A stretch of 64,000 bases of DNA from Trematomus loennbergii (Eukaryota > Chordata > Actinopteri > Perciformes > Nototheniidae): the NCBI GenBank assembly GCA_012861695.1, contig JAAOOA010000010.1, positions 550,001-614,000 on the forward strand, read 5' to 3'. The notes under the pieces were generated by a model. It was given only the letters and a program-made list of their open reading frames with translations, was not told the origin of the DNA and did no database searches. Shown in pieces: positions 21,440 through 32,940 of this stretch. The position numbers and the translations under genes were made by a program. How positions within the stretch are numbered: position 1 is the first letter of the stretch; the number at the start of each line of letters is the position of its first letter.

Positions 21440-21890
21440 TTTTAGATTAGGCTATCGTTGCATGTAAAATACATGACACTTTTCTCTGTGCGCGGCAAAA
21501 CAAGCTCGCCAAAATGGCTTCACTAGTCTGGCAGTATTTTAAGTGTCCGAAAATGACAATAAAATAGCGGTATGCAACGTGTGTGTGAAGCAGAAATCCT
21601 GCAGCTCCACCCGCTGTGACGGACCGGTGAGCGGAGCAGAACACACATTAAGAGTTAGACCTAACACACTTAGCTATTTTATCTACCTCGGGAACAAGCT
21701 AAACTAGTTATAAATATATTTATTCTTCACTGTCGGGTCGCTCATTACTGGATCAGTGAGCTGCAGGAGATACTGACGGGCTGTCAGGAGAGAGAGAGAG
21801 GGGGGAGAGGAAAAGAGAGCGATATCGGTATCGGCCGATACTGATTCCGGCGATCGGCTCCAAAATTGGCGATCGGAGCATCCCTAATAA
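21440..21890 (+). mobile_element. BED-finger hAT fragment
   Basis: It contains a broken BED-type reading frame starting MASLVWQYFKCPKM and a GA-rich run. The terminal GATATCGGTATCGGCCGATA and GATCGGAGCATCCCTAA motifs recur at 59120-59266 and 62713-63182. Confidence 0.5.
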
Positions 21891-22090
21891 TTGTATATGA
21901 TATGTTTTATAATGATTGATCATGAAAGTGTTCTCAAAGCTGGTAAAGTTGCAGCTAGTTTGAATGACTTTGTATACTACTGAGTAGCTTGTGAATTTAC
22001 TCCAGGTGGAACTAAAGTCTGATTTGACACTTGATTATATTTCACATCATTCATCCACATCTGTAAAGTAACTAAAGGTATTAAATACAT
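21891..22090 (-). repeat. Left part of the repeat that hosts the DUF7869-like transposon
   Basis: This is the reverse of the repeat at 37165-37480. It continues at 24915 after the inserted transposon, which makes the insertion point exact. Confidence 0.75.
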
Positions 22091-22233
22091 CGTTAGCCTA
22101 ATAGCATAATTGCCCAAGTCATTTTTTGGCCAAATTGTGATATCTGCCTAACTTTTCTCTCCTACCACTGCTGCATCACCCTGCCTTATTGCCTATGTCC
22201 TCAGCCATCAGAACGCATTTTAGAGTCCAAAAT

Positions 22234-22268
22234 CACTATCTGCCTAAGTCATCTCTTTGACTTAGGCA
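22234..22268. other. Subterminal stem-loop of the DUF7869-like transposon
   Basis: GCCTAAGTCA and TGACTTAGGC form a 10-bp stem around a short loop, just 5' of the transposase ATG. The same GCCTAAGTCAT word occurs twice as direct copies near the right end. They are candidate transposase-binding sites. Confidence 0.6.
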
Positions 22269-22289
22269 TTTTTGACGCTACATACAAAG

Positions 22290-24503
22290 ATGGCGGACCG
22301 CATGAGACAGAGGGCTCTGTTGACCACAAGTGAAGCATTAGCTCTTCTTTTTGATTCATGTGGTGAGCTAGTTCATATTTCTTCAACTTTCTAGACACTA
22401 AATGTACTTTCAGTCAATCAAAGGGATTAGGAACTGTGTGTTTAAATATTTAATCACATTTCTGCGACAAGGTATGATGAAGTAGCAACACTCAGCAACT
22501 TTATTTTCTTCTGCTTCAGGGTCAGGAAATGAACTTGATACCAATTTAGAGAAGGACTCAGAGAAGGATTTAGATGACAGTAGATGTGAGAAAGAAGGAA
22601 ATGACATAGACACCGGGCAACGGATTGAAGAAGAAACAGCCGATGAAGCCTCCAGAGCTGATTCTGATCCTGATTCATGGTCAGAAAGTGAACACGATGA
22701 CTCTGTCTTGGATGAGGACTATAGGCCTAAGAAAGATGACCTCCCAGATGATGATAGTGATGCAGACACGGCTCAACATAGTGAAGAAGAGGCTGCACTT
22801 GAAGCTCCCGCTGTTAAACGTCATAAGCGTCCAAGGTCACATATGTGGAAGCGACAGGTGATAAAAGAGAAGCGCCTTAAGGGGGAGAATTACAAGAACG
22901 CAACGGGACAGGAGAGGCAGCCAAAGACCATGGGCCCACCCTGCACATCACAGCACTGCTTAAGGTCGGAGAAACGAAGTTGTGAACTGCTGAGTGAAGA
23001 AGAGAGAACGGATATCTTCAACAATTTCTGGTCCATGCCCTCCTGGGAGACACGCAAGCTGTATATCCAGACTTTAGTGGAAAATGTGCCTATAAAGCAG
23101 AAGAAAGGTGGTGTTGCATCAAGGAGAAAAACGTCCCTATCATACCACCTGCAACTGGCAGATAGATGTAAACTACCTGTGTGTAAGATTATTTTCTGTT
23201 CAACCCTTGGCATTGCCCCCAGAACCATTGGATCATGGTTAACTGTGGACATGAAAACAAAAACTGATCCGCCCAAACCCAGATCAATAAGACTGGTCCA
23301 CATATGCCCATATCAGATGCTGACCAGACCTTCCTGAAAGAATGGCTATCTGGGCTGCCTACTGTTCCATCCCATTACTGCCGTCAGGTTCCCTCTTATC
23401 AGGATAAGAAGTTTGTGGAGCCGGGAACAGTTCTAAGTGACCTTCACAAGGAATACCAGAAAGCTGCTGGTAAAAGTGGAGCACGTGTTGTGAGTGAGAC
23501 ATATTTCCGAAAAGTGTTCAGTGAGCAGAAATACTCTGTGTTCGTACCAAAAAAAGACCAGTGTGATGTATGTACCGGCGCCAAGGTGGGAAATATAGAT
23601 CAGGATACCCTTACTACTCACATGAAATTAAAGGCTCAAGCTCAAGCTGAAAAAGCTAAGGATAAACAGGAATCCAGTGACAAGGTCTCAGTGTGGACAA
23701 TGGACCTTCAGAGCGTTCTTCTGTGTCCCAAGACAAAAGCTAGCAAGATGTATTACAAAACTAAATTACAGATGCACAACTTTACTTGCTTCAACCTGGG
23801 TAACAAAGATGGGTTTTGTTACGCCTGGGAGGAGCATGAGGGCTCCCTCAGCAGCGAGGTTTTTGCCCATCTGCAGTACAAGCACTTTGAGTCAGTCCTA
23901 GATGCCAACCGAAACATCGAAAAGGTCATAATCTGGAGTGATGGCTGCGGCTATCAAAATCGATGTTGTACCATCACAAATGCGTACCTAGATCTGGCCA
24001 TGAAGCATGGTGTCACCATAGAACAAAAGTTTCTGGTTGCAGGGCACACACAAATGGAGTGTGACTCCATGCATAGCCTCATTGAACGGCGTACCATCAA
24101 AGATATTCACACTCCACGTGATTACATTGTCATCTTTGAGACTGCACGTTTGCACCCATCCCCATACAAGGTGACCCAGCTATACCACAGTGACTTCATG
24201 AAGTTATCTTGGGCCTATGTCACCAAAATTCGACCAGGCAGAAAAGTTGGCGACCCCACAGTCCATGACCTTCGGGCTCTCCAGTACTTGGCAGATGGTC
24301 GAATCCGGCACAAGTTGGATTTTGAGTCTGACTGGGAGGACCTACCTCAGCGACTCAGCATCCCTGAAGAACCGGTCCACTGGGTCCCACTCTTTCCTGC
24401 CCAATTGCCAATTACTCTCAGGAAATACAATGACTTGCAGGCAATGAAACCAGTACTACCAAGAGTGGCCCACCAGTACTACGACAACCTCCCTCATCAA
24501 TAG
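22290..24503 (+). pseudogene. Putative DDE-type transposase of DUF7869-like family, one frameshift
   Basis: Exon 1 (22290-22362) encodes MADRMRQRALLTTSEALALL and ends in GT. The intron ends CTGCTTCAG, and exon 2 starts at 22520 in phase. The first about 110 residues are acidic. Then comes a basic segment and the SWETRKLYIQTLVENVPIK region. A 2-bp frameshift near 23310 splits the gene; the second ORF (23304-24503, 399 aa) carries the conserved core. In that ORF a CDVC motif lies at 87-90 and VWTMDLQSVLL at 129-140 (D134). WSDGCGYQNR is at 211-220 (D213) and GHTQMECDSMHSLIER at 247-262 (E252, D254 or E261). The spacing suggests an RNase H-fold DDE/D nuclease. The family resembles uncharacterised insect and fish proteins annotated as DUF7869 (from memory). 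Apart from the single frameshift the frame is open, so the copy is young. Confidence 0.75.
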
Positions 24504-24914
24504 AAAACGAGTTCACACAGCACCTGAGTAGGATTTGGTTAAGGTTAAACAAGTAAAACAACTTGGTTAAGGTCAGACATTAAGAACAACTTGGTTAAGG
24601 TTAGAGAGGTAACACAACTTGGTTATATTTAGGACAGTAAAACTACTTTTCTATGTTATGTTTGTATAAATGTGTAAAAAAAGTTGTGTAAGAAAAATGG
24701 CCTAAGTCATGGCACATTCTGCCTAAGTCATTTTTATTTGTTATGCAATTGATGTTGTGTCTTTTTTTTTTGTGCAAATTAGTTCACACATCTGGTTGAA
24801 CTTACTGTTACAAAATCAATAAAAAATACCAATGTGCTTGCTAAACATTTAGTTTTTTCTTGTTTTCCAACAACATTCAAATATGACATGGGCAATTATG
24901 CTATTAGGCTAACG

Positions 24915-24995
24915 ACATGTAGTGGCGTCAAAGTACACCATTTACCTCTGACTTGTGTTTACTGCCAACCTAAAAGTACCTCAAAAATAGTAATC
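24915..24995 (-). repeat. Right part of the host repeat of the DUF7869-like transposon
   Basis: ACATGTAGTGG followed by ACACCATTTACCTCTGAC is the reverse of the repeat at 37240-37285. The rest of the repeat is missing. Confidence 0.65.
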
Positions 24996-25454
24996 AATAA
25001 TATATTGAAAAGTTATTTGGCTGATTGTTTTATATTGGCTCAGCCAGGTTATATGGGATGCCCAGTCTACATACAGATGGGTCACTCATTTTGAAATATT
25101 AAACTTAGTTTTCTTTTCTAACATTTTTAATTGTTCATCCTCATGTAGAATGCTATTATGAACACACATTTGGTTGTTTATAGCATAAAGAACATCTGAT
25201 TTAATGTGAGGTAGGGAAATAATCATTTGAGTATAAGTATGTGTATTAAATATGTAATTTACAACAGCTGTAAGATGCTTGAAAAGCTTGAAAATGCACC
25301 TTGAAAATGCTTGAAAAGTGCTTGAATTTGACTTTGGAAAAGGTGTAAGAACCCTGATATATATATATAATAACAATAGATAGGCTCAGCAGCAGACACA
25401 CCTTAGTGCAAAGTGAAGTGTCAGGATTAATAACAGTGGCATATATATAATCAC

Positions 25455-25615
25455 AATAATACAAAATTAACTGTCCCAGGTGTAGGCAATTTGGGTGAAG
25501 TGTCTTGCCCAGGGACACAACGACATGTTGACTGCAGTGGGGTTTGAACCTGTGCTCCCCTGATCCAAACACCAACGCACCAGACCACTGCACCACACGC
25601 CTCCCAACAAGTCAT
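25455..25615 (-). mobile_element. tRNA-derived SINE
   Basis: On the minus strand the head reads as a tRNA-like promoter with a B-box GGTTCAAACCC near 25540, preceded by GTGGTGCAGTGG. The body contains CAGGGACACAACGACATG on the plus strand. A longer copy of the same family is at 46172-46366. Confidence 0.65.
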
Positions 25616-25631
25616 TGTACAGTTTATCAAT

Positions 25632-27039
25632 GACAACAAGTTTTTCTTTATTTTTTTATTGAAGGCCTGTTGGATTTAATCAGCTCGCTTTGCACTGCCA
25701 GAAGCCCAGCCTGAAAGGTATTTTGTTGCTCCACCTGGCGCGCCGACACCTCCACCTGGCGCGCCGCGAGTCAGCATGGCGCGGCATCACCATGAGCAGC
25801 TGGTCGTCCGATTCCTGGGCCTTGTGTGAATGCAGCAGCCGTTCGTCGTGCATCTCCTTGGCACGCAGGTCCTCATTCTCCTTGCTGACCATGGCACGGC
25901 GGTCCTCCATCGCCATGATGGTGTCAAGGAAGCTGTCATCCCGTGCCCGCTTTCCTAAGGACAAATAAGCAAGATACAAGATCAGTTTAATCGCCTAGTA
26001 GGTTGTCAACAGAGACAACATTGGACATGGTGCAGGCAGGGACAGTGTACAAAATGCAGGTGTAAAGTAGAAGATAAGATAGGATCAAATAATATCAAAT
26101 AAAAAATAAATATCAAAGTGCCCTTATTTATTGTTTTGTGCTTAATGTATGCTTGAACTTTGTTTTATAGGGATTAGTGGACATCAGTTAGATGTGTAAC
26201 CTTCTTTCAAGGCCAGAGTAGTTACAGTGTAAGTGGATTGACATCTAACATAACATGGCTGAGTACAATTATAACAATCAATAAAAAAAAGGAAAAATAA
26301 ATAGAATTTCAATTACATTTTACTTAAATGTGCAAAAATATTAGAACATCAGTCTTTGTGGCATGCAGGTAATCAACTGTTTAAGCTTTTGCCATTAACA
26401 TGTAGAATGAATGTTGCAAATGACTTGAAATTATAGCAACTACAATGTATTGTTAGAGGTAGCATTATGTCCAGCTAGCATGCTAATTGCTAACATTATA
26501 TTATCGTTTTATCCCGGAGGGGAAAACTAGTTTCTAATCCAGAGAGAAACACTTCGCCTGAAACACACGATTAGTGCCATGAGTTAGTGAAGCAAATTAC
26601 AGAACATTGCACACTTATTCACAAGTCAATACGTGTTCATAGCGGGCATGGCTGAGAATAGCTAGCTAGCTAGATGTTGTTAGCCAGCTTGGACCTATGA
26701 TAGCAAGTTCTAGCATGGCTAGCTCGATCTACTGAGCAAATAAAAGTACATCTAAGACCAGTATTGTGCAGATTAAAACAGTGCAGTGCATGTATTTTAT
26801 TTTACCTTCGTAGTCGTCCCGACATGACTTTGCCAGGTCTGCTAACTTTGCTGAGCCACGGAAACTGCATTCAGTTGAAGCTTCTGAATGTGGCGCTTCG
26901 CGTCCTCCGAGTAAATCGCTAGAAGCGCCGACACATCCTCATCACTCCACCGCTCCGATGATTTATTTAGTGTTGCTATAATAACTGCTTTCACAAAAGT
27001 AATCTCTTCGGGTGCGCTGCCCGAAGCGAGCAAATACAA
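25632..27039 (-). pseudogene. Broken Myb/SANT-like gene of the 7.5-kb element
   Basis: First exon 27039-26806 begins MYLLASGSAPEEITFVKAVI. It contains the trihelix/Myb-type signature SSERWSDEDVSALLAIYSED at about residues 27-46. The frame then hits a stop, while an adjacent frame reads FRGSAKLADLAKSCRDDYE up to a donor at 26806/26805. The last exon starts at 25954 after an AG and encodes KRARDDSFLDTIMAMEDRRA followed by a charged helix. A later frameshift leads to VEVSARQVEQQNTFQAG before the stop near 25635. Such proteins accompany Harbinger-type nucleases and bind transposon ends. At least two frameshifts make this copy inactive. Confidence 0.5.
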
Positions 27040-27275
27040 TGGCCGCTTACAAAAAAAAATTCAGAGTCAAACGGGCGTGGTTTGCATTCCGCACAGCCAA
27101 TCAGACGTATGAACTATTTTCTCCCACGACAGTCCCTGCTCTCTAGCAGGGACTGAAAAGCGGGTCAGATGAACTAATTTGAACTACTTTAGTTCCTGGG
27201 GCTTTTTGGTGTGAACGCAAATATATCATAGTTCTGATGAACTATTGTTGGAAAAGTACTCCGGTGTGAACGCGC

Positions 27276-29312
27276 TTCAGAGTTCAGAGTATACAGCCTT
27301 CTTGGAGACCCTGGAAAGAGTCCTGTATGGGGCTCCTGAAGGGGACTCTTTAATCTTGCTTGGAGACTTCAACGCACATGTGGGCAATGATGGAGACACT
27401 TGGAGGGGCGTGATTGGGAGGGACGGCCCCCCTGATCTGAACCGGAGTGGTGGTTTGTTACTGGACTTCTGCGCTAGTCATGGATTGGCCATAACAAACA
27501 CCATGTTCGAACATAAGGATGCTCATAAGTGTACGTGGTACCAGAGCACCCTAGGCAGAAGGTCCATGATCGATTTCGTTATCGTATCATCGGACCTGAG
27601 GCCGTATGTTTTGGACACTCGGGTAAAGAGAGGGGCGGAGTTGTCAACTGATCACCATCTGGTGGTGAGTTGGGTCGAGTGGCGGGGGAAGCCTCTGGAC
27701 AGACCTGGTAAGCCCAAACGTGTAGTTTGGGTGAACTGGGAACGTCTGAAGGAGGCCCAAGTTCAGGAGGCCTTCAACTCACACCTCCGGCGGAGCTTTT
27801 TGGGCATTCCTGTGGAGGTTGGGGACATTGAACCAGAGTGGGCGGTGTTCAAAGCCTCTATTGCCGAAGCCGCGGCGGGGAGCTGTGGTCTCAAGGTCTT
27901 AGGTGCCTCAAGGGGCGGTAACCCTCGAACCTCCTGGTGGACACCGGTGGTCAGGGAAGCCGTCCGACTGAAGGAGGCCTTCAGGGATTTGTCATCCCGG
28001 GGGACTCCCGAGGCAGTTGCAAGGTACCGACAGGCCTGAAGCGCAGCAGCCTCAGCCGTGGCCGAGGCAAAGCAGTGGGTGTGGGAGAAGTTCGGAGAAG
28101 ACATGGAAAAGGACGATTGTAGAACCTCAGATTGAGGAGGAACAATGCATATTCCGTCCTGGTCGTGGAACGACAGATCAGCTTTTTACTCTTGCAAGGA
28201 TCCTGGAGGGGGCCTGGGAGTACGCTTATCCGGTCTACATGTGTTTTGTAGACTTGGAGAAGGCGTATGACCGGGTTCCCAGGGAGTTACTGTGGGAGGT
28301 GCTGCAGGAGTATGGGGTGAGGGGGTCTCTACTCAGGGCCATCCAATCTCTGTACTCCCAAAGCGAGAGCTGTGTCCGGGTCCTCGGCAGTTAGTCAGAC
28401 CCATTTCAGGTGAGGGTTGGCCTCCGCCAGGGCTGCGCTTTGTCACCAATCCTGTTTGTAATATAAATGGATAGGATTTTGAGGCGTAGTCGTGGGGGAG
28501 GGGGTCTGCAGTTCGGTGGACTAAGGATTGCACCACTGTTTTTTGCAGATGATGTGGTTCTAATGGCTTCATCGGTCTGCGAACTTCAGCTCTCACTGGA
28601 TCGGTTCGCAACCGAGTGTGAAGCGGCTGGGATAGGATCAGCACCTCCAAATCTGAGGCCATGGTTCTCAGCAGGAAACCGATGGACTGTCCACTCCAAG
28701 TAGGGAATGAGTCCTTACCCCAAGTGAAGGAGTTCAAGTATCTCGGGGTCTTGTTCTCGAGTGAGGGAACAATGGAGCGTGAGATGGGCGGGAGAATCAC
28801 ATTGTTGTGACGAAAAGAGAGCTGAGCCAGAAGGCAAAGCTCTCTGTCTACCGGGCCATTTTCGTTCCTACCCTCACCTATGGTCATGAAGGATGGTTCA
28901 TGACCGAAAGAACAAGATCGCGGATACAAGCGGCCGAGATGGGTTTTCTCTGCAGGGTGGCGGGCGTCTCCCTTAGGGATAAGGTGAGAAGTTCAGTCAT
29001 CCGGGAAGGACTCGGAGTTGAACCGCTCCTCCTTCGCGTCGAAAGGAGCCAGTTGAGGTGGTTCGGGCACCTAGTAAGGATGCCACCTGGGCGCGTCCAG
29101 CTGGCACGTCCAGCTGGGAAGAGACCAAGGGGTAGACCTAGGACCAGGTGGAGGCATTATATCTCTTCGCTGGCCTGGGAGCGCCTTGGGATTCCCCAGT
29201 CGGAGCTGGTTGATGTGGCCAGGGAAAGGAAAGTTTGGGGCTCTCTGCTGGAATTGCTACCCCCGCGACCCGACCATGGATAAGCGGGAGAAGATGGATG
29301 GATGGATGGATG
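27276..29312 (+). mobile_element. Internally deleted LINE with endonuclease and reverse-transcriptase remnants
   Basis: 27276-28039 encodes the apurinic endonuclease region ([19 protein letters not shown], then [10 protein letters not shown]). An internal deletion near 28110 joins it to the reverse transcriptase: EPQIEEEQCIFRPGRGTTDQ, MCFVDLEKAYDRVPRELL and the catalytic FFADDVV near 28540. The C-terminal part contains TLTYGHEGWFMTERTRSRIQ and runs to 29283. The 3' end is a GGAT repeat (29293-29312). These landmarks fit the I/Nimb-like LINEs abundant in fish. It has several stops and frameshifts. The 5' side is cut by the border of the 7.5-kb TIR element. Confidence 0.75.
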
Positions 29313-30230
29313 GATATTTACACTTTCAGTACCTCAGAAAAATGGTGTCAAATATACAGATTTTTCAATAGCAATAAGATGGGAAATCCATTTCCTGGTT
29401 TTAATGTAAAGTATTCTAATGTCCTCTATAAAATAGTCCATCACATATGAATATCTTCTTTTCTTGAATGAGCATTGTTGACAGTAGATGAGGTGCACAT
29501 GTCTGGGGATTTATTTACTTCTGCTGACAGAAAAAGACTGTAGATTTTTAGAGAAGATGGCCACCTAAACTGAGCAGCCTTACACACATTTATCAACACT
29601 GATATTACTTTATACAGTCAGCACAAAATAAATCCATGTGAACTAAGCTGTGTATTACCTTTTAATGCATTCAATGACACATCTTTTTAAATCCATAAAC
29701 ATTTTGTATTTACACTACATGTTGCACATGGTACCATACTAGTGTACAAACTGTACTTAATGTACATACATGCACAGCATAACACAGAATAACTTTGAAT
29801 GCAATTGCCCTAATGCCTCAGTCACCACTCATCTTAGTTACTGAGGTGCAGAGATCTTCTTCACCATTAATCGACTATTAACATTTCCATCATATGGTGC
29901 ATGAGTAATTAAATGTTCTTTGAACAAAAAATGAGTCTCTCCTGATTGAAATGCTGTTGTCATCCAAGGACTTGAATGATTTGGGACATTGTCTTTGAAC
30001 AGCAGCAGAAGCAATATAAATTGAAGTAACCATCTAAATATCCTTGTATCACTTCCTCTCTGTACAATCCAGAAAAGTATTTAAAGTCCTTCTTCTGACC
30101 CCTCAATGGTCATGTTATCTTAACGAGATATTTACAAATTGACATTATTTCTGACAGAACTTGGAAGCTCTTTGACATCCAGCTGCATCCATTCTCCCCC
30201 ATATATGTTCACATAAACACCTGTTTGTGT
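29313..30230. other. No gene seen
   Basis: AT-rich sequence without an ORF, splice pattern or repeat border that I can support. Confidence 0.4.
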
Positions 30231-30484
30231 TATAATTGTATGATGTTTGTTATTCTGTACACACTGCCCTGGGTAAGGGATCCTCCTCTATTGCTTTGGG
30301 CTTCTTTCATTTTGTATTTCCCCCTGTTAGTTACGATGTTTCTTTTGGGGAGATGTTCCTAGTTACTGCGAGGGTGTAAGCAAGGGCAGAGGGTGTCATA
30401 TGCTGCACAGATTGTAAAACCCCTGCAACAGATGTTTCATTTGGGATTTTGGGCTACACTAATACAATTGGATTGATTGATTTA
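30231..30484 (+). mobile_element. LINE 3' UTR fragment
   Basis: GGGATCCTCCTCTATTGCTTTGG-like sequence, CCCTGCAACAGATG and GGGCTACACTAATACAATTGG lead to a GATTGATT tail. This is the typical 3' end of a common fish LINE. Confidence 0.6.
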
Positions 30485-30930
30485 TTAAGTGTAATGTAGT
30501 GAGTTTGCAAATCTGGAGGCTAACTGAGATATAACCTGGATTATTAAAAAAAGAATGTAAACTTTGTGTTTCCTGAAGATTTCAATGGTGTTGTCACTAA
30601 CAACTATGGCTTTGGGATGGTAGGTGACAACTTTACTAATGACAAATATTTTGATTTTGGAACAGTTTACATTCACTTCAGGATAGTTTGCATGGTTTGC
30701 ATTATACTTGGCGGACAATTGGTCTGTATTGCACTCCAATAGTTATTCAATTATATATACGAATATTTTGCACATTTGTAGAAAAGCTACCTCTTTGTAT
30801 CTACACAGCTTTCCACTTGAACAATACTGCATATATTCTATTTTATTGTATTATTCGGAGTACTTTGCAATAGTATACTGTATGTAGTTTTTTGGTATAT
30901 CCAGATTTCATGTAAATCATTTTCTATATC
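30485..30930. other. No gene seen
   Basis: AT-rich spacer before the TTAA element. Confidence 0.4.
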
Positions 30931-31295
30931 TTAAGGGCCCATGTCATGGCCATTTCCACTGATCATAATTACATTGTTGAGGTATACTAAAATAGATTTA
31001 TACTGTGCAATTTTCCAAACTCACATTGGTTTCGCATACAGCATCTCTGTCAAGCATGTGTATTCAGCAGTATTCACTCTCTCCACTAAACGACTCGTTG
31101 GAGCTCTTGCCCCCCCCTCCCTGTGAGCCTAGTGTGCTCCGATTGGTCAGCTCGGCCACTCTGTTCTGATTAGTCAACCACCAGAGAGGCTCCGCCCGCT
31201 TTTTTCGGGGAACATCAGTGTAATAATGGCGTCGGTACAGCTGATATTTTATACTAACTAACCGAACTGAACCTACAACTGTTGTTATAGAAGAG

Positions 31296-31574
31296 TGTGA
31301 CGGCCCCAGGGCCTTTGTGCAGGTGTGTTGCAGGGCTTACGGTGGGGTGGAGCTGAAGAGGGTAATCACCACGATCACGGACACCTCCGTAGCCGGTGCT
31401 ATTAATCCCAGCGGCCCGGAGTCTCTCTCCAAAGCGGCTGCAGAAGGACGAACTCAGCGATCCTCTCCCCTCGACCACCTATCTCTGCATTTACCACAAT
31501 AAATGTGCCGTGGTTTTGTAAACTCGTGTATGTCTCCTTGCCTTTCCGTTGTGGCCTACGAGCCGGTCATAACA
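31296..31574 (+). repeat. Solo LTR, 279 bp
   Basis: Begins TGTGACGGCCCCAGGG and ends GGTCATAACA, with AATAAA near 31499. A perfect 5-bp duplication AAGAG abuts both sides (31291-31295 and 31575-31579). It is probably a Gypsy-type LTR left by recombination. Confidence 0.8.
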
Positions 31575-32727
31575 AAGAGTAAGTTATTTTTACCTGTAAT
31601 AAACTACTACTGTTTGATGAGAAATCAAATCATGGTTTGCTATATATGAATGATATGTTATAGGGGCAAATAATTCAGGGAAAATAGGCCTACTAAGTAT
31701 TTCCATTAAACTTTATTTTTAGAAATGTACAAAATGAACATAAATATACATATATACACACGGTATATCATCCATTCCTCCTCGCATCTTGCCTGCGCAC
31801 AGCCGGTGCGGTGCCTTTTAGCACGAGGCCTCAGTAGTAGTAGAAGTCCCGTCCCCGTCATGGATTGTCCGCCAGGATCTGGCTGGACGAAATCAAATGC
31901 AAATCACAAAATATTAGAGAAACTTAGTTGTTTTAGATTCGTTAGTAGTAGTTGTGGTAGGAGTGTAATGAACAGCTTGCCTGCTAATATGCTAACCTAG
32001 CTTTGTTTACCTTGGTAGCTAACACGATATGAACGTTAGCTTGGAGGAAAGGCAACTATAATGCAGTGTAATAAAACTACTGAACAAAAGCTAGTGGTTC
32101 ATATTAGGCTAGCAATAACGTGTTTATAATTGCAATCGTATACGGGTATTCTGCTACGTTCGGTCATACAATGGAACTTGCATGAATACATTGTTTTGCG
32201 CTAGCATACAGCTAGCCTCGTTAGCTATACATGCAGTATATGTACTGTCACAATGTACGGTAAATCACCCGGAGTATACTGTATGAGTATTCCGTGTGTG
32301 ACTGCAGACATTCTCCTGCCATGACAAACATGTAAGGCCATCTGCTGACATTGTAGTTGATATATTTAAACGCTAGCAACGTAGCATCACAAAAATGTTT
32401 TTCCGACCAAACCTAGCTCTAGCTCCGTGTGTTAGATCGGTTGCATACACGCTACGCCAGCTATAATGTAATTACGTTTCGCGACTGACCGCACGGCAAA
32501 TCACCCGGAGTATACTGTCAATAGGTATTTTGTGTGTGAATGCAGACATTCTCCTGCTATGAGATACATGTATGCAAGGCCATCTGCTGATATTAGAGTT
32601 GATATATGGAAACTCTAGCAACTTAGTTAGCACAGTTAGCACTGTGTCAATGGCTTAGCAGTCCAACACAGTTTACACATTTAAACAGTCTTGTTTGATA
32701 AATACACAAATAACAATGCAAACTTAC

Positions 32728-32900
32728 AGGTTGTGTACCCATCTTCCCCTGCTCCAAACGGTCCAAACAAGCTGTGCATATCCGGCCTCAAACTGGGCAA
32801 TGTTTTGGAAGCTTTCGTCTGTGAAATGCCGGTTCTTCGAACCTCTGGAGGAGGAACACGCCGCTGCTGGTGTGGCCATAGCTCTTCGGGATTGGTCCAT
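32728..32900 (-). CDS. Possible first coding exon within the TTAA element
   Basis: ATG at 32900 opens a frame MDQSRRAMATPAAACSSSRG continuing KNRHFTDESFQNIAQFEAGY to a consensus donor (CCT/GTAAGT) at 32728. No downstream exon was confirmed, although an inverted AATAAA near 31715 could end a transcript. The SKNRHFTDESFQN part has a familiar look of a zinc-finger-associated fish TE protein, but I cannot name it. Confidence 0.35.
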
Positions 32901-32908
32901 TTCGTTCC

Positions 32909-32940
32909 GGGTACCGCATGACATCAGGCGGTACCCGGAA
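32909..32940. other. Perfect 11-bp-stem hairpin
   Basis: CCGGGTACCGC and GCGGTACCCGG surround a 10-base loop. It lies just upstream of the possible exon. Confidence 0.7.

Larger units (their letters stand above)
22091..24914 (+). mobile_element. Complete 2824-bp DNA transposon with DUF7869-like transposase
   Basis: Terminal inverted repeats start CGTTAGCCTAATAGCATAAT at 22091 and end with its reverse complement at 24914. They match perfectly for 26 bp and then with mismatches for about ten more. ACAT is duplicated on both sides (22087-22090 and 24915-24918). The related repeat at 37260-37285 keeps a single ACAT at the same point, so it is an empty site. Subterminal GCCTAAGTCAT motifs occur at 22237, 24693 and 24721. 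The element carries one two-exon gene and its own AATAAA near 24818. Confidence 0.85.
20958..25356. mobile_element. hAT element, CAGGGTGCGTACGGG ends, inside the 7.5-kb element
   Basis: The left end CAGGGTGCGTACGGGTGC is followed by CTTGAAAATGCTTG repeats. The right end has the same CTTGAAAATGC repeats inverted and finishes GAACCCTG. Both ends sit in an AT dinucleotide run, so the 8-bp duplication (TATATATA/ATATATAT) is not fully diagnostic. The transposase is reduced to an N-terminal exon fragment. Confidence 0.6.
19732..27275. mobile_element. 7.5-kb TIR element with Myb/SANT-like gene, host of several nested insertions
   Basis: The outer ends are inverted: GCGCGTTCACACC at 19732 with AGTACTTTTCCCACAATAG just inside, and the reverse complement with a few mismatches ending at 27275. 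A second GCGTTCACACC motif lies inside each end (about 19822 and 27206). A broken Myb/SANT-like gene on the minus strand suggests a PIF/Harbinger-like element, but no nuclease gene was found. No clear target duplication was seen. Confidence 0.6.

Noticed and set aside
22890..23303. 137-codon minus ORF opposite the transposase
   Set aside because: Shadow of the plus-strand gene, which has conserved motifs.
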